DNA of 64,000 nt, from the NCBI RefSeq assembly GCF_025758695.1, contig NZ_JANJQP010000003.1, positions 310,001 to 374,000 on the forward strand. The letters are read 5' to 3'. The position numbers and the translations under genes are program-made. How positions within the stretch are numbered: position 1 is the stretch's first letter; the number at the start of each line of letters is the position of its first letter. This document shows positions 52,831 through 63,984 of the stretch, piece by piece. The DNA comes from Oenococcus kitaharae (GTDB lineage Bacteria; Bacillota; Bacilli; Lactobacillales; Lactobacillaceae). Under the pieces are notes generated by a model. The model made no database searches. It was not told the DNA's origin and was given only the letters and a program-made list of their open reading frames with translations.

Positions 52831-54099
52831 ATGTCTGAGAAACTTTTTCAAAAACCTAAAGGGACGGCGGACCTGCTTCCGTCTATCCAGCCAGTTTGGC
52901 AAAAAATTACAGCTGTTGCACAAGAAATTTTCGAACACCGATATAATTTCGGCCGTATTGATACGCCTTTATTTGAGAATTACGATATTTTTGCGCGAAC
53001 TTCTGGTGATTCATCTGATGTTGTCAGTAAGGAAATGTATGATTTTTACGATAAGGGCAAACGGCACATGGCTTTGCGCCCGGAAGGGACGGCCGGTGTT
53101 GTCCGTGCTTACGTCGAAAATAAATTGTACGGGCCTGAATATGAGAAACCGGTCAATCTATATTATCTGGAATCGATGTTTCGTTATGAACGGCCGCAAG
53201 CTGGGAGAATGCGGGAATTTCATCAACTCGGAGCAGAAAGTTTTGGATCGGATTCACCTTTTTTGGATGCACAAGTGATTCAAATGGCGATTGATTTCTT
53301 CAAGGCTTTTAAGCTGAATAATTTGCTCGTGAAGATTAATTCGCTGGGGAACGATGCCTCACGTGCAGCTTTTCGCCAAGCATTAGTTGATTATTTAAGT
53401 CAATACGAGGAACAGCTGAGCCGGGATTCAAAAATTCGTTTGAAGACCAATCCGCTGAGGATTTTGGACTCAAAGGATGCTAATGATCAAAAGCTGCTCG
53501 TTGGCGCGCCAAAGATCTTGGACTATCTGGATCAGGATTCTAAAAACCGTTTCAAACAAGTCACGGATGCGCTGGATGCCTTTGGCGTTAATTATGAAAT
53601 TGACGAGAAGCTGGTTCGCGGTCTGGATTATTACAACAACACGATTTTTGAGATCGAAACGCAGGATCCAAAACTTAAGTCAGCAGCTACGATTTGCGGC
53701 GGTGGCCGTTATTCAGGGATGGTTGAAGAATTTGGCGGACCGGATACACCGGCAATTGGCTTTGGCATTGGTCTGGAACGTTTGATTACTTTAATTGGTG
53801 AAGTCAAAGAGCGAGATCAGGTGGATGTTTATATCGTACAGACAGATTCCTCTGTGAGTGCTTTTGCTAATTTATTGGCAAAACATTTGCGTGAGGTTTT
53901 CCATTTTTCTGTTTTGCTGGATTATACGAATCGCTCGATGAAATCGCAATTCCGGTCTGCCGATCGGACGCAAGCGCGTTATTCGATTGTGATTGGCGAT
54001 CAAGAAGTGCAAAGCAAAGAATTGACATTGAAAAAGATGACTGATGGCAGTCAGAGAAAAGTATTATTGGATAATTTAAGAATTGAGGATTTTTCATGA
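52831..54099 (+). CDS. hisS: histidyl-tRNA synthetase
   Basis: This 422-residue class II synthetase has motif 2 [16 protein letters not shown] and the His-specific [29 protein letters not shown] and motif 3 GFGIGLERL follow. It charges tRNA-His. No SD is seen. TGTTAAAAT ends 9 nt before the ATG, so the leader would be only a few bases. There is no T-box. It overlaps aspS by 4 nt. Confidence 0.97.
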   Translation: MSEKLFQKPKGTADLLPSIQPVWQKITAVAQEIFEHRYNFGRIDTPLFENYDIFARTSGDSSDVVSKEMYDFYDKGKRHMALRPEGTAGVVRAYVENKLYGPEYEKPVNLYYLESMFRYERPQAGRMREFHQLGAESFGSDSPFLDAQVIQMAIDFFKAFKLNNLLVKINSLGNDASRAAFRQALVDYLSQYEEQLSRDSKIRLKTNPLRILDSKDANDQKLLVGAPKILDYLDQDSKNRFKQVTDALDAFGVNYEIDEKLVRGLDYYNNTIFEIETQDPKLKSAATICGGGRYSGMVEEFGGPDTPAIGFGIGLERLITLIGEVKERDQVDVYIVQTDSSVSAFANLLAKHLREVFHFSVLLDYTNRSMKSQFRSADRTQARYSIVIGDQEVQSKELTLKKMTDGSQRKVLLDNLRIEDFS

Positions 54100-55871
54100 C
54101 GACAAAACAAAGAACAATTTATGCCGGGCTGGTGGACGAGACGCTTGCTGGCCAGCAGGTCACATTAAAGGGATGGGTACAAAAGCGCCGTGATCTAGGT
54201 GGTTTAATTTTCGTCGATTTGCGCGATCGTGAAGGGATTGTTCAACTTACTTTTTCTGATGAATTTTCGGCTCAAGCTAGGCAAACAGCTGAGAAAATCC
54301 GCAGCGAATTTGTGATCGCTGTCACTGGTACAGTTTCATTGAGAGCTGATTCGGCTATTAATCCTAAGATGAAGACTGGCAAGATTGAGGTTCTGGTTCA
54401 CGAGGCAACAATTCTGGCCGAGTCGAAAACACCACCTTTCGATATTGAAGATGGCGTCGATGTGAATGAAGAATTGAAATTGAAATATCGTTATTTGGAT
54501 TTGCGCCGTCCTGAGATGCAAAAAGGGCTCGTACTTCGTTCGAAGATCATGCTGTCGACGATGCGTTTTATGGAAACAAATGGTTTTTTGAACATCGAGA
54601 CGCCCTATTTGGCTAAAAGTACGCCCGAAGGTGCCAGAGACTACCTGGTGCCATCTCGTGTGTATCCGGGCAGCTTTTATGCGCTTCCGCAATCTCCACA
54701 ATTGTTCAAGCAGCTTTTGATGGGTGCTGGTTTTGATCGTTACTTCCAAATTGCACGCTGTTTTCGTGATGAGGATCTGCGTGGTGATCGTCAGCCAGAG
54801 TTTACACAGCTGGACATGGAAACCTCTTTCATGAACCAAAGTGAGATCAGGGATTTGGTCAATCGTTGGGTCGCACAGGTCATGTCAGATGTGATTGGCG
54901 CCAAAGTTGATCCAACTCAGTTCCCAATCCTTCATTGGCAGGAAGCAATGGACCGTTTTGGGTCTGACAAGCCTGATCTGCGTTTTGGCATTGAATTGCA
55001 CGATCTTTCCGGCATTATGAAGCAGACTGATTTCTCTGTCTTTACTTCTGCCATCGAACAAGATGGTTTTGTTAAAGCAATTGTGGCACCAAATGGTTCC
55101 CAGCATTTTACGCGGAAAATGATCGACGCGCAGACGGATTACATCAAACGATTTAAAGCCAAGGGTTTGGCTTGGGTCAAATATAATAATGGTGAACTGA
55201 CTGGACCTATTGCTAAATTCCTTATAGCCGTCAAAGATCAGTTGGTGGATGCATTGTCTCTGAAAGACGGTGATATGGTTTTCTTTGCTGCCGGTACTTT
55301 TTCCGTTGTTTCTGATACTTTGGGTTATTTACGTAAGTATGTGGCTGAAGAGCTGCATTTAATCGATGAAAATAAATGGGATTTTGCTTGGATTGTCGAT
55401 TGGCCGCTATTTGAATATTCAGAAGATTTTGGCCGTTGGATTGCTGCACATCATCCTTTCACAATGCCAAATGAGGAAGACCTTCACTATTTGGACGATG
55501 GTGAAGATCCACATAAAGCTCATGCCCAGTCTTATGATTTGGTGCTAAACGGCTACGAGTTAGGGTCGGGATCCATTCGTATTCATACAATGGATATACA
55601 AGAAAAGATGTTAAAAGCATTAGGCTTCACGCCTGAAAAAGCCGAACAGGCATTTGGTTTTCTGCTTGAAGCTATGGAGTACGGCTTTCCACCGATGGGC
55701 GGCATTGCGTTAGGTTTGGATCGTTTGAGTATGCTGCTGGCGAAAAAAGATAATATTCGTGAAGTCATCGCTTTTCCGAAGAATTCGAATGCGACTGAGC
55801 CTATGACAAAAGCACCGTCTCGCGTTTCTGAGAAACAGCTTCAAGAATTAGGCCTGCGTGTTCCGGATTGA
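54096..55871 (+). CDS. aspS: aspartyl-tRNA synthetase
   Basis: This 591-residue bacterial-type synthetase has an N-terminal OB anticodon domain ([20 protein letters not shown]). Motif 2 is [18 protein letters not shown], and a GAD insertion and motif 3 [13 protein letters not shown] follow. Coupled with hisS by ATGA overlap, the usual order in Firmicutes. Confidence 0.97.
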   Translation: MTTKQRTIYAGLVDETLAGQQVTLKGWVQKRRDLGGLIFVDLRDREGIVQLTFSDEFSAQARQTAEKIRSEFVIAVTGTVSLRADSAINPKMKTGKIEVLVHEATILAESKTPPFDIEDGVDVNEELKLKYRYLDLRRPEMQKGLVLRSKIMLSTMRFMETNGFLNIETPYLAKSTPEGARDYLVPSRVYPGSFYALPQSPQLFKQLLMGAGFDRYFQIARCFRDEDLRGDRQPEFTQLDMETSFMNQSEIRDLVNRWVAQVMSDVIGAKVDPTQFPILHWQEAMDRFGSDKPDLRFGIELHDLSGIMKQTDFSVFTSAIEQDGFVKAIVAPNGSQHFTRKMIDAQTDYIKRFKAKGLAWVKYNNGELTGPIAKFLIAVKDQLVDALSLKDGDMVFFAAGTFSVVSDTLGYLRKYVAEELHLIDENKWDFAWIVDWPLFEYSEDFGRWIAAHHPFTMPNEEDLHYLDDGEDPHKAHAQSYDLVLNGYELGSGSIRIHTMDIQEKMLKALGFTPEKAEQAFGFLLEAMEYGFPPMGGIALGLDRLSMLLAKKDNIREVIAFPKNSNATEPMTKAPSRVSEKQLQELGLRVPD

Positions 55872-55935
55872 TTGTTATGTATGTCACATTTGGTTAATAA
55901 TTGATACTGTTTTGTAAAATTAATGTAATATTAGA

Positions 55936-57834
55936 ATGGTGAGCAGAGAAACAAACAAGACAAGTTTTATTCCTGGAATTGAGGGTCTTCGGACACTTTC
56001 TGTTCTTGGGGTAATTCTTTTTCATTTATGGCCGAAAATTTTTGCTGGCGGTTTTTCAGGTGTAACGGTCTTTTTTGTGGTCTCTGGTTTTTTGATGACC
56101 AGCATTGTCTTAAAAGATCTTGCAGCATTTGGGCATTTGCGTTTGAAACGCTTTTATTTACGCCGTTTTTGGCGTTTATATCCGGCTTTTATTGTGATGA
56201 TTTTCTTGACAACGGCGCTTTTATTTTTCTTTTTTCCGGCAGGATTATTCGGTATTCGCGGAACACTGATTAGTAATTTATTTTATGTGAATAATTGGTA
56301 TCAAATTCTTCATCAAGTCTCATACTTCGCTGCCGGTGCTCACTGGTCTGTTTTCACTCATTTGTGGTCCCTGTCTGTTGAAGCCCAGTTTTATGTGATT
56401 TGGCCTCTGTTGGTGACGGCGATTCTCTATCTTGCTGATAAAAAATGGCAGCTCTCTTTGTTGATACCGGCGATTTTGGCGTTAATCTCATCATTTCTCT
56501 TGGCCGTACTGTATTCTCCGGTTTCAACTAATCGTGCTTACTATGGAACGGATTCACGTGTTTTTTCGTTCATCATAGGCGGTATGGTGGCGATTTTAAT
56601 CACATTGCTTCGTTCTCAAGCCTGCCCTAAAATTCTGAGACGTTTTCAGCAGTTGCTTGCTGAGTACTCGGTGTGGATTATATCAGCAAGTTTTAGCGGT
56701 GCATTAATATTGTTCGTGATTGCAAATGGCGTGCAGGCGTGGGTCTATGATTTCGGTATGCTCTTGCTGAGTATTTTTACGGCTTTATTAATTTACTATT
56801 TTGTGATGGTACCGGAAAACCATTTTAATCTCATTATGGGAAACCATTTCTTTAGATATATCGGATCTCGTTCGTACTCGATTTATCTCTATCAATTGCC
56901 GGTATTTGTCATCTTAGAAGAAATCTTTCGTAATTTTTCGCCTTTGGTTCATTTTTGGGTCTCGCTCTTCAGCATATTACTGATTATGCTTTTAGCCGAT
57001 TTGTCTTATCGTTGGGTTGAGATGCCATTTCGTCACGGCATGATTCATATGACGCGGCAGTCGTTTATGAGTGTGAAGACTGTGCTTACTTCGCTTTTAA
57101 TCGTATTGACCTTAACAGGTACCTTTCTCGGCTTTATTTCTAAAGATGCCACACGTTCAAAATCGGCTGACCAGCTGCGTCGGCATTTGCAAAGTGAATC
57201 TCAAAAAATTTCGCGGCAAAACAGCCAGGCCGTATCAGCTCGCCAAAGCGCGGTATCCAGCCAATCTGCTAAATCCTCGCAATCTAGTGCGGCTTCAGGT
57301 GCCGATCAGCAGTTGGCAGGCATTTTCCAGACGAGTCCTGAGAATATTGCCAAAGTGCGTCAGCTTAGTGTTACAGCAATAGGCGATTCTGTTTTATTGG
57401 ATGTGGGCCCAGATCTACAGATGGCGATGCCAAAAGCAATTGTTAATGCTAGAATTGGCCGGCATACGCAAGAGGCTATCGACTCTTTGCAGGCTTTGAA
57501 AGATGAGAAGAAGTTAGATCCGATTATTTTGATGGTCATTGGCACTAACGGCGAGATTTCCGCTGATAATATCCAGCAGGTACGGCGCATCGCTGGAAAC
57601 CGCCAAGTTTTCTGGGTTAATTCTTTTTCTGGTGGGAAGCCTTGGGAAGGACCGAATAATAATCTCTTAAGCAGTTTCGACAAACAGGATTCGAACCTGC
57701 ATGTGATTGATTGGTATAGCGGCGCACATGCGCACCCAGAGTGGTTTGAACCCGATGGGGTGCACCCCCAGCGAGCGGGAAATCGAGCGATGACCACCAT
57801 GATTATTAATTCAATTGCATCCGGTGTTAAATAA
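55936..57834 (+). CDS. OatA-like acyltransferase (acyltransferase-3 plus SGNH domain)
   Basis: The 632-residue membrane enzyme has about ten helices in residues 10-400. Acyltransferase-3 motifs include GIEGLRTLSVLGVILFHLWP and LWSLSVEAQFYVIWP. A Ser/Gln-rich linker (about 410-455) leads to an extracellular SGNH hydrolase domain with GDSVLLD, IGTNGEIS and DGVHPQRAGN. OatA-type enzymes O-acetylate MurNAc and give lysozyme resistance. ATG 55936 has no SD. GTG 55939 sits 7 nt after TAATAT and may be the real, leaderless start. Confidence 0.92.
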   Translation: MVSRETNKTSFIPGIEGLRTLSVLGVILFHLWPKIFAGGFSGVTVFFVVSGFLMTSIVLKDLAAFGHLRLKRFYLRRFWRLYPAFIVMIFLTTALLFFFFPAGLFGIRGTLISNLFYVNNWYQILHQVSYFAAGAHWSVFTHLWSLSVEAQFYVIWPLLVTAILYLADKKWQLSLLIPAILALISSFLLAVLYSPVSTNRAYYGTDSRVFSFIIGGMVAILITLLRSQACPKILRRFQQLLAEYSVWIISASFSGALILFVIANGVQAWVYDFGMLLLSIFTALLIYYFVMVPENHFNLIMGNHFFRYIGSRSYSIYLYQLPVFVILEEIFRNFSPLVHFWVSLFSILLIMLLADLSYRWVEMPFRHGMIHMTRQSFMSVKTVLTSLLIVLTLTGTFLGFISKDATRSKSADQLRRHLQSESQKISRQNSQAVSARQSAVSSQSAKSSQSSAASGADQQLAGIFQTSPENIAKVRQLSVTAIGDSVLLDVGPDLQMAMPKAIVNARIGRHTQEAIDSLQALKDEKKLDPIILMVIGTNGEISADNIQQVRRIAGNRQVFWVNSFSGGKPWEGPNNNLLSSFDKQDSNLHVIDWYSGAHAHPEWFEPDGVHPQRAGNRAMTTMIINSIASGVK

Positions 57835-57995
57835 ATGTTTACATTTTTATCACAAAAAAGACTGCTGAGCCTTGTTAATTAATTCTTTTGATTTCCTTTT
57901 TGTATTCTGCAATTTTACAAAATTATTGCATTGAAATCAGAATAGATTTTTTTTGAAATAATTAAGCAAAGATTAAAAGCCACAATTTGGTTTAT

Positions 57996-58769
57996 ATGAG
58001 GGAAGCTCGGCGGTTAAAGAGAAAAAGGCAAAGGTGCATTAAAGCACTTTGTGTTCTAGCTTTTTTTGGTTTGATTACCTTCTTTTCACCATCTACGGTG
58101 GGATCCGCAGAAAAAAGGTCGCCAGCGGCGGCACTTTCAGCTGCCAGAGGGTTGGCTCGATCTATTGAACAAACATCCACTACTTTCGCTGCGGAACCGA
58201 TCCAGCCAGTTAAAGATAAAAAAATATTACTTGATCAGGACTTTACCAAAACTGCCCTCAGCTCCTCTGTACCCGTCAACAGTTCTTCAACGGTGCCTGC
58301 TAGCTCGGCCAGCGTTAGTTCGGCTGTATCTGCCAGCGCACCAATTAATACTACTTCTGTTAGTTCTTCAGCCCTTGTATCGAGTTCCCAATCTCAGATT
58401 TCAAAAATTCAGACGCCTGCACCTGCTAGGGCGTCCGTACCAGCTAAAGTTTCGGTGCCGGTAAAACCGTCTGGATCAATACAATCATCAGCTGCGAGTC
58501 AAAGCAGTACATCTGCCGTTTCTGCTATAACTGATATTAATTGGCTGATTCAGAAAGAATCTTCTGGGAATCCTGATGCTGAAAATGGTAACTATAAAGG
58601 TATTGGTCAGTTATCGGAAGCAGCTTATCAGAAGTATTTAAATCGGACCTGGGCACAAGTCAAGGGTAACTATGACTTGCAGCTGCAGGCAATGCAGGCT
58701 TACATTCAGGACCGTTATGGTTCTGTAGCACAGGCCATTGTTTTTTGGCAGCAGAATGGCTGGTATTAA
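57996..58769 (+). CDS. secreted Ser-rich protein with transglycosylase-like C-terminus
   Basis: In this 257-residue exported protein a basic N-region and hydrophobic helix (about 14-36) form the signal peptide. A long Ser/Ala/Val/Pro linker (about 95-180) follows. The C-terminal 75 residues (INWLIQKESSGNPDAENGNY, then KGIGQLSEAAYQKYL and VFWQQNGWY) resemble Apf/lysozyme-like domains, with Glu of QKESSGNP as the catalytic candidate. It probably acts on or binds peptidoglycan. The start ATG 57996 has no clear SD, and TTG 57987 is in frame. Confidence 0.85.
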   Translation: MREARRLKRKRQRCIKALCVLAFFGLITFFSPSTVGSAEKRSPAAALSAARGLARSIEQTSTTFAAEPIQPVKDKKILLDQDFTKTALSSSVPVNSSSTVPASSASVSSAVSASAPINTTSVSSSALVSSSQSQISKIQTPAPARASVPAKVSVPVKPSGSIQSSAASQSSTSAVSAITDINWLIQKESSGNPDAENGNYKGIGQLSEAAYQKYLNRTWAQVKGNYDLQLQAMQAYIQDRYGSVAQAIVFWQQNGWY

Positions 58770-58792
58770 TTACATATCAAAAAAGTCATGAA

Positions 58793-58816
58793 AGTCCTTG
58801 CCCTGCAGGGGCTTTT
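58793..58816 (+). terminator. probable terminator before the S10 operon
   Basis: GCCC-TGCA-GGGGC (58800-58812) is extended by AAAG/CTTT and followed by a short T-run. The -35 of the next promoter overlaps it. Confidence 0.5.
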
Positions 58817-58826
58817 ACTGTACTAT
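58798..58826 (+). promoter_or_regulatory. S10 ribosomal operon promoter
   Basis: TTGCCC (58798-58803), 17 bp, TACTAT (58821-58826). Confidence 0.5.
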
Positions 58827-58829
58827 ATA

Positions 58830-58998
58830 CAGGTATGCCTTTTACGTTTTAAGGTTTAATACGGCCAAAAACGCCGGTATATCAAGGTTTAGTGATGATA
58901 TTCAAGGTTGCGACACGCTCGGCACCGTTGCCATGGCGTCAAGATGTCGGTTTTTGAATGGAGCGAGCTGATTTTGAAAATCAACGAAAGGATAAATT
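58830..58998 (+). promoter_or_regulatory. structured 5' leader of the S10 operon
   Basis: About 170 nt precede rpsJ without an ORF of note. CGGC-CAAAAAC-GCCG forms one hairpin near 58862. GCTCG (near 58916) can close with CGAGC (near 58966) over an internal structure. Ribosomal protein operons are often autoregulated at such leaders (L4 in E. coli). A match to a known leader family was not tested. Confidence 0.45.
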
Positions 58999-59307
58999 AT
59001 GGCAGAAAGAAAAATTCGAATCCGGTTAAAGGCTTACGAGCATCGTACAATCGATGTCTCAGCAGCAAAGATTGTCGAGACAGCAAAGCGCACTGGCGCA
59101 CAAGTAGTTGGACCAATTCCTTTGCCAACAGAACGCACACTCTACACGATTCTGCGTTCGCCGCATAAGCATAAGGATTCGCGTGAACAATTCGAAATGC
59201 GTACACATAAGCGTTTGATTGATGTTGTTAACCCTACTGATAAGACAGTTGACTCTTTGAGAAAACTTGATCTTCCAGCTGGTGTCGCAATCGAAATCAA
59301 ATTGTAA
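58999..59307 (+). CDS. rpsJ: 30S ribosomal protein S10
   Basis: The 102-residue S10 starts [20 protein letters not shown]. It contains the conserved loop [20 protein letters not shown] and also works in NusA/NusB antitermination. AAAGGA is the SD. First gene of the operon. Confidence 0.98.
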   Translation: MAERKIRIRLKAYEHRTIDVSAAKIVETAKRTGAQVVGPIPLPTERTLYTILRSPHKHKDSREQFEMRTHKRLIDVVNPTDKTVDSLRKLDLPAGVAIEIKL

Positions 59308-59326
59308 TTTATAAAAGGAGAAAGTC

Positions 59327-60061
59327 ATGACAAAAGGTATCTTAGGCCGAAAAATCGGTATGACTCAGGTTTTCACCAGCAAAGGTGAATTAGTTCCTGT
59401 AACTGTCATTGAAGTCCTGCCTAACACAGTTCTTCAAGTCAAGACTCCAGAGACGGATGGTTATTCAGCTATTCAACTCGGTGTTTTCGACAAGCGCAAG
59501 ATTGCTGCAAACAAACCTGAACAAGGTCACGCAAAAAAAGCTAATGCGACCCCTAAGCGCTACATTCGCGAAATTCGTGACGCGGAAGGCGATTACAAAC
59601 AGGGAGATCAAGTTGAAGTCAGCATTTTTGATGCTGGTGAATATGTTGATGTCCAAGGAATTACAAAAGGACATGGTTTCCAAGGGTCTATTAAGCGTTT
59701 AGGACAGTCCCGTGGACCTATGGCTCACGGCTCTCGTTATCACCGTCGTCCTGGCTCTATGGGTGCGATTATTAACAAAGTTTTCAAGGGCAAGCTGCTT
59801 CCTGGACAGATGGGTGGCGACATTCGTACCGCTCAGAAACTATTAGTTGTTGCTATTGATAAAAGCAGTAACTTAATTTTGATCAAGGGCAATGTTCCTG
59901 GTGCTAACAAGAGCTTTGTCACAATTAAGTCCACAGTCAAAGCCTACAAAGCAAGCGATATTAAATTGGCTGGTACTGTTGGCCAAGAGATCAAAGCCAA
60001 AGAGGCTGATACACAAAATACTCAAGCAGATGCTAATAATGGCGCTGCTTCCGCGAAATGA
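59327..60061 (+). CDS. rplC: 50S ribosomal protein L3
   Basis: The 244-residue L3 has the conserved [13 protein letters not shown] start and the internal loop [13 protein letters not shown] near the peptidyl transferase centre. A polar C-terminal tail of about 25 residues (Asn, Asp, Ala rich) exceeds the usual end. Overlaps the SD of rplD. Confidence 0.98.
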   Translation: MTKGILGRKIGMTQVFTSKGELVPVTVIEVLPNTVLQVKTPETDGYSAIQLGVFDKRKIAANKPEQGHAKKANATPKRYIREIRDAEGDYKQGDQVEVSIFDAGEYVDVQGITKGHGFQGSIKRLGQSRGPMAHGSRYHRRPGSMGAIINKVFKGKLLPGQMGGDIRTAQKLLVVAIDKSSNLILIKGNVPGANKSFVTIKSTVKAYKASDIKLAGTVGQEIKAKEADTQNTQADANNGAASAK

Positions 60062-60075
60062 GAAAGGAGAACCAA

Positions 60076-60699
60076 ATGACTAAAGTTGCTTTATTTAAAC
60101 AAGATGGTGCTAAAGCTGGCGAAGTCGAATTAAACGATGCTGTTTTTGCGATCGAGCCTAATGAAGCTGTTGTGACAGATGCCGTTTTGATGCAGCGTGC
60201 TTCAATGCGTCAAGGTACTCACTCAGTCAAAAATCGTTCTGCTGTTTCTGGTGGTGGAAGAAAGCCATGGCGTCAGAAGGGGACCGGTAATGCCCGTCAG
60301 GGATCTATCCGTGCTCCTCAGTGGCGTGGCGGTGGTATTTCGATGGGCCCTACGCCTCGTTCTTATTCTTATAAGATCAATCGCAAAGCTTATCGCCTCG
60401 CACTTAAAAGTGCCTTGTCTGATAAGGTCGCGCAACAGAATTTTATCGTTGTTGATAAATTCGATTTCGACAAGCCGTCTACGAAACTTTTCGCAGAGAA
60501 TTTGTCTAAATTGAATTCGACAAAAAAGACTTTGCTAGTCATTGATCCAGCAGATGAGAATGTCAAATTGTCAGCGAGAAATCTGCCAAACGTGCAGGTT
60601 GTGACTGCCCAAGGCGTTAACGTTTATGACTTGGTCCGCGCACAAAAAGTGGTTATCGCAGAATCAGCCGCAAAGCAGGTTGAGGAGGGATTGAGTTAA
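60076..60699 (+). CDS. rplD: 50S ribosomal protein L4
   Basis: The 207-residue L4 has the exit-tunnel loop [23 protein letters not shown] 60076 follows AAAGGAGA; an upstream ATG at 60058 lies before the SD and is rejected. In E. coli L4 represses its own operon. Confidence 0.98.
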   Translation: MTKVALFKQDGAKAGEVELNDAVFAIEPNEAVVTDAVLMQRASMRQGTHSVKNRSAVSGGGRKPWRQKGTGNARQGSIRAPQWRGGGISMGPTPRSYSYKINRKAYRLALKSALSDKVAQQNFIVVDKFDFDKPSTKLFAENLSKLNSTKKTLLVIDPADENVKLSARNLPNVQVVTAQGVNVYDLVRAQKVVIAESAAKQVEEGLS

Positions 60700-60998
60700 T
60701 GCAAGCACGCGATGTTATTTTACGGCCAATTATCACTGAAGCTTCTATGAGCGGTGCTGATAAAAAGGTTTATGTTTTCGAAGTAAACCGCAAAGCAACT
60801 AAGACAGATGTTAAAGCTGCTATTGCTGAAATCTTCAATGTCACAGTGAAAAAAGTTAATATTGCCAACGTTCGTGGAAAAAACAAGCGCATGGGACGAT
60901 ATGAAGGACTGACTCGTAACCGCAAAAAAGCTACCGTTAGTTTAACAGCAGATTCACAAGCTATCGAAGTATTTCAAAATAAAGAAGAAAAAAAATAA
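60699..60998 (+). CDS. rplW: 50S ribosomal protein L23
   Basis: The 99-residue L23 has [15 protein letters not shown] at the N-terminus and [13 protein letters not shown] in the extended loop at the tunnel exit. Its start overlaps the rplD stop by 1 nt. Confidence 0.98.
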   Translation: MQARDVILRPIITEASMSGADKKVYVFEVNRKATKTDVKAAIAEIFNVTVKKVNIANVRGKNKRMGRYEGLTRNRKKATVSLTADSQAIEVFQNKEEKK

Positions 60999-61012
60999 GA
61001 AAGGAGTAACGC

Positions 61013-61852
61013 ATGGCTATCAAGACTTATAAACCAACAACCAACGGTCGTCGTAATATGAGCGGATTTGATTTTTCCGTTATTACAAAGAAGACTCCGG
61101 AAAAAAGTTTGTTGGCAAAGAAATCAAAGACCGGAGCGAGAAATGCTGAAGGTCGAATGACCGTTCGCCATCATGGCGGCGGGCATAAGCAGCAATACAG
61201 AGTTATTGATTTTAAACGGACCAAAGACAATTCGACTGCCTTAGTTAAAGCGATTGAATATGATCCAAATCGTACCTCTAATATTGCTTTGCTTGTTTAT
61301 GAAGACGGTGTGAAGAGTTACATCTTGGCGCCTAAGGGTCTAGAAGTTGGCACTAAAATCCAATCTGGTCCCGATGCCGACATTAAGGTCGGTAATGCGT
61401 TGCCGTTGAGCAACATTCCCGAAGGAACTTTGATTCACAATATTGAATTAAAGCCTGGAAAAGGAGGCCAGTTAGCTCGTTCTGCTGGTACTTCTGCACA
61501 AATCCTTGGTAAAGATGATGCCGGTAAGTATGTGATTGTCCGTTTGTCTTCCGGCGAAGTACGTATGATCTTAGCTACTGCACGAGCTACTATTGGTGAA
61601 GTTGGTAATGCCGAACATTCATTGATTAGTTGGGGAAAAGCAGGTCGTTCGCGTTGGCGTGGCAAGACACCGCATGTTCGTGGTTCGGTTATGAACCCGA
61701 ATGACCATCCACATGGTGGTGGTGAAGGTAAAGCTCCTGTTGGTCATCCAAGTCCTATGAGCCCGTGGGGCAAAAAGTCTTATGGAAATAAGACGCGTGA
61801 TAAGAAGAAGCCATCTACTAAGTTCATTGTTCGTGGACGGAAGGGTAAGTAA
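61013..61852 (+). CDS. rplB: 50S ribosomal protein L2
   Basis: The 279-residue L2 has [20 protein letters not shown] at the start and the conserved GRRNM, RVIDFKR and [18 protein letters not shown] segments, the last carrying the His close to the peptidyl transferase centre. GAAAGGAG precedes ATG 61013. Confidence 0.98.
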   Translation: MAIKTYKPTTNGRRNMSGFDFSVITKKTPEKSLLAKKSKTGARNAEGRMTVRHHGGGHKQQYRVIDFKRTKDNSTALVKAIEYDPNRTSNIALLVYEDGVKSYILAPKGLEVGTKIQSGPDADIKVGNALPLSNIPEGTLIHNIELKPGKGGQLARSAGTSAQILGKDDAGKYVIVRLSSGEVRMILATARATIGEVGNAEHSLISWGKAGRSRWRGKTPHVRGSVMNPNDHPHGGGEGKAPVGHPSPMSPWGKKSYGNKTRDKKKPSTKFIVRGRKGK

Positions 61853-61864
61853 TCGGAGGTTTAG

Positions 61865-62146
61865 ATGAGTCGTAGTTTGAAAAAAGGACCTTTTGCTGAT
61901 CCGTCATTATTAAAAAAGATTGATCAGTTTTCAGGCCAAAATAAAAAACCAGTCATCCGTACTTGGTCACGTCGTTCAACGATTTTTCCAAGCTTTATTG
62001 GATTTACAATTGCTGTTTATGACGGGCGTAAGCACGTTCCGGTTTATATCCAAGACGATATGGTTGGCCACAAGCTTGGTGAGTTTGTCCCAACACGTAC
62101 CTTCCGCGGTCATGCCGGTAGTGATGATAAGAAGACAGGAAAGTAA
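61865..62146 (+). CDS. rpsS: 30S ribosomal protein S19
   Basis: The 93-residue S19 has [17 protein letters not shown] and [18 protein letters not shown]. The SD is GGAGG. Confidence 0.98.
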   Translation: MSRSLKKGPFADPSLLKKIDQFSGQNKKPVIRTWSRRSTIFPSFIGFTIAVYDGRKHVPVYIQDDMVGHKLGEFVPTRTFRGHAGSDDKKTGK

Positions 62147-62156
62147 GGAGTAAGTA

Positions 62157-62519
62157 ATGGCTGATAATGTTACATCTGCAAAAGCCACCGCTTATCAGGT
62201 TCGAATCGCAGCTCGCAAAGCGCGATTGGTTCTCGATACAGTTCGTGGAAAGAGTGTCAACGAAGCTTATGCGATCCTGAAATTCCTGCCAAATACAGGA
62301 ACTGAGCCAGTCTATAAGGTGCTCAATTCAGCGGTTGCTAATGCTGAGAATAACTTTGCCCTTGACCGGGCAGACCTTATTGTGAAAGAAGCTTATGCTA
62401 ACGAAGGACCAACTTTGAAGCGTTTTCGTCCTCGCGCTAAGGGTGTTGCTTCCAAAATCAATAAACGCACAAGTCATATTACAATCATCGTTGCTGAGAA
62501 CGATAAGAAAGGAGCTTAA
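62157..62519 (+). CDS. rplV: 50S ribosomal protein L22
   Basis: The 120-residue L22 has the C-terminal hairpin [20 protein letters not shown], which lines the exit tunnel. AAGGAG is the SD. Confidence 0.98.
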   Translation: MADNVTSAKATAYQVRIAARKARLVLDTVRGKSVNEAYAILKFLPNTGTEPVYKVLNSAVANAENNFALDRADLIVKEAYANEGPTLKRFRPRAKGVASKINKRTSHITIIVAENDKKGA

Positions 62520-62521
62520 GG

Positions 62522-63334
62522 ATGGGCCAAAAGATTAATCCTATTGGATTCCGTGTTGGAATCATTCGTGATTGGGATGCCAAATGGTATGCCGATAGAA
62601 AAGAATATGTTCCAACTTTGCAAGAAGATCTGCGTATTCGCAAGTATCTTGAAAAGAATTTAAAAGATGCTGCTGTTGATCGTGTGATGATCGAACGTAC
62701 TGAGCCGACTCGCATCAACTTAACGATCCATACTGCAAAACCTGGTATTGTTATTGGTCGCGGCGGTGCAGATGTTGAGCGTCTGCGTAGTGAACTATCA
62801 AAGTTGACGACACCTTATAAAGGACAGCCAAAGCGTGTCAATATTAATATTGTTGAGATTCGCAAGCCTGACTTAAATGCTCATCTTGTTGGACAGCAGA
62901 TTGCTGCTGATTTGGAGCGCCGAGTTGCTTTTCGCCGTGCTATGCGCGGTGCCATTCAAAGAGCACAAAGGGCTGGCGCTAAGGGTATTCGTACCATGGT
63001 TTCTGGCCGTTTGAATGGTGCGGACATTGCTCGTAAGGAGCAATATACCGAAGGTACTGTTCCGCTTCATACTCTGCGTGCAGATATTGATTATTCGTGG
63101 GATGAGGCTATGACTTCATACGGTAATTTAGGAATTAAGACCTGGATTTATCGTGGTGATGCCGAACATGGCCAGTTTATCAAAGATGAAGATGCAGAAG
63201 CTTCGGCCAATAGTCGTGGTTCTCGCAGTGGATCTCGTGGGCGTGGCAATGCAGGTGGCCGCCAAGGCAACCGTCCTCGCCGTCCTCGTTCTGAGCAGTC
63301 TACTCAAGCAAGAACACAAGGAGGTAATAACTAA
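62522..63334 (+). CDS. rpsC: 30S ribosomal protein S3
   Basis: The 270-residue S3 has the KH domain with [14 protein letters not shown]. The C-terminus carries a long Arg/Gly/Ser/Gln-rich extension of about 45 residues beyond the common end, a low-complexity basic tail. It overlaps rplP by 1 nt. Confidence 0.98.
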   Translation: MGQKINPIGFRVGIIRDWDAKWYADRKEYVPTLQEDLRIRKYLEKNLKDAAVDRVMIERTEPTRINLTIHTAKPGIVIGRGGADVERLRSELSKLTTPYKGQPKRVNINIVEIRKPDLNAHLVGQQIAADLERRVAFRRAMRGAIQRAQRAGAKGIRTMVSGRLNGADIARKEQYTEGTVPLHTLRADIDYSWDEAMTSYGNLGIKTWIYRGDAEHGQFIKDEDAEASANSRGSRSGSRGRGNAGGRQGNRPRRPRSEQSTQARTQGGNN

Positions 63335-63765
63335 TGTTAGTTCCTAAACGTGTTAAATACCGTCGTGTTCACCGTGGTCATATGCGGGGTGAAGCTAAAG
63401 GCGGACGTACGGTTGCTTTCGGTGATTATGGTTTGCAGGCAACTGAAAATAATTGGATTACAAATCGCCAAATTGAAGCTGCCCGTGTTGCCATGACTCG
63501 TTACATGAAGCGTGGCGGTAAAGTTTGGATCAAGATTTTCCCACAGAAATCTTACACTTCAAAAGGTGTGGGTGTTCGTATGGGTAACGGAAAAGGTGCT
63601 CCAGAAGGCTGGGTTGCGCCAACTAAACGGGGAACAATTATGTTCGAAGTTGGTGGTGTGAACGAAGCCACTGCTAAGGAAGCTTTGCGTTTGGCAATGC
63701 ACAAATTGCCAGTTAAAGCTAAGATCGTTAGCAAAGCTGAAGCAGCAGAGGAGGTAAGCGCATAA
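63334..63765 (+). CDS. rplP: 50S ribosomal protein L16
   Basis: The 143-residue L16 starts [20 protein letters not shown]. The conserved [13 protein letters not shown]-like segment appears as [15 protein letters not shown]. It overlaps rpmC by 1 nt. Confidence 0.98.
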   Translation: MLVPKRVKYRRVHRGHMRGEAKGGRTVAFGDYGLQATENNWITNRQIEAARVAMTRYMKRGGKVWIKIFPQKSYTSKGVGVRMGNGKGAPEGWVAPTKRGTIMFEVGGVNEATAKEALRLAMHKLPVKAKIVSKAEAAEEVSA

Positions 63766-63974
63766 TGAAAGCTTCAGAACTTAAAGGTCTGTCTCGCGAT
63801 GATTTGTTGAAGCGTGAAAAAGATGCAAAAACTGAGCTCTTCAATTTGCGTTTCCAACAAGCTGCCGGACAGTTAGAGAACACTGCTCGTCTTTCAACAG
63901 TTAAAAAAGACATTGCAAGAATCAAGACAGAGCTTCGTGCTCAAGAAATCGCGGCTGAAAAGGCCAAGGCATAA
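63765..63974 (+). CDS. rpmC: 50S ribosomal protein L29
   Basis: The 69-residue helical hairpin L29 has the motif [23 protein letters not shown] lies upstream within rplP. Confidence 0.97.
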   Translation: MKASELKGLSRDDLLKREKDAKTELFNLRFQQAAGQLENTARLSTVKKDIARIKTELRAQEIAAEKAKA

Positions 63975-63984
63975 GGAGGTTATT

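Noticed and set aside
54336-54839. 167-codon minus-strand frame inside aspS
   Set aside because: Antisense shadow of the synthetase motif-2 region.
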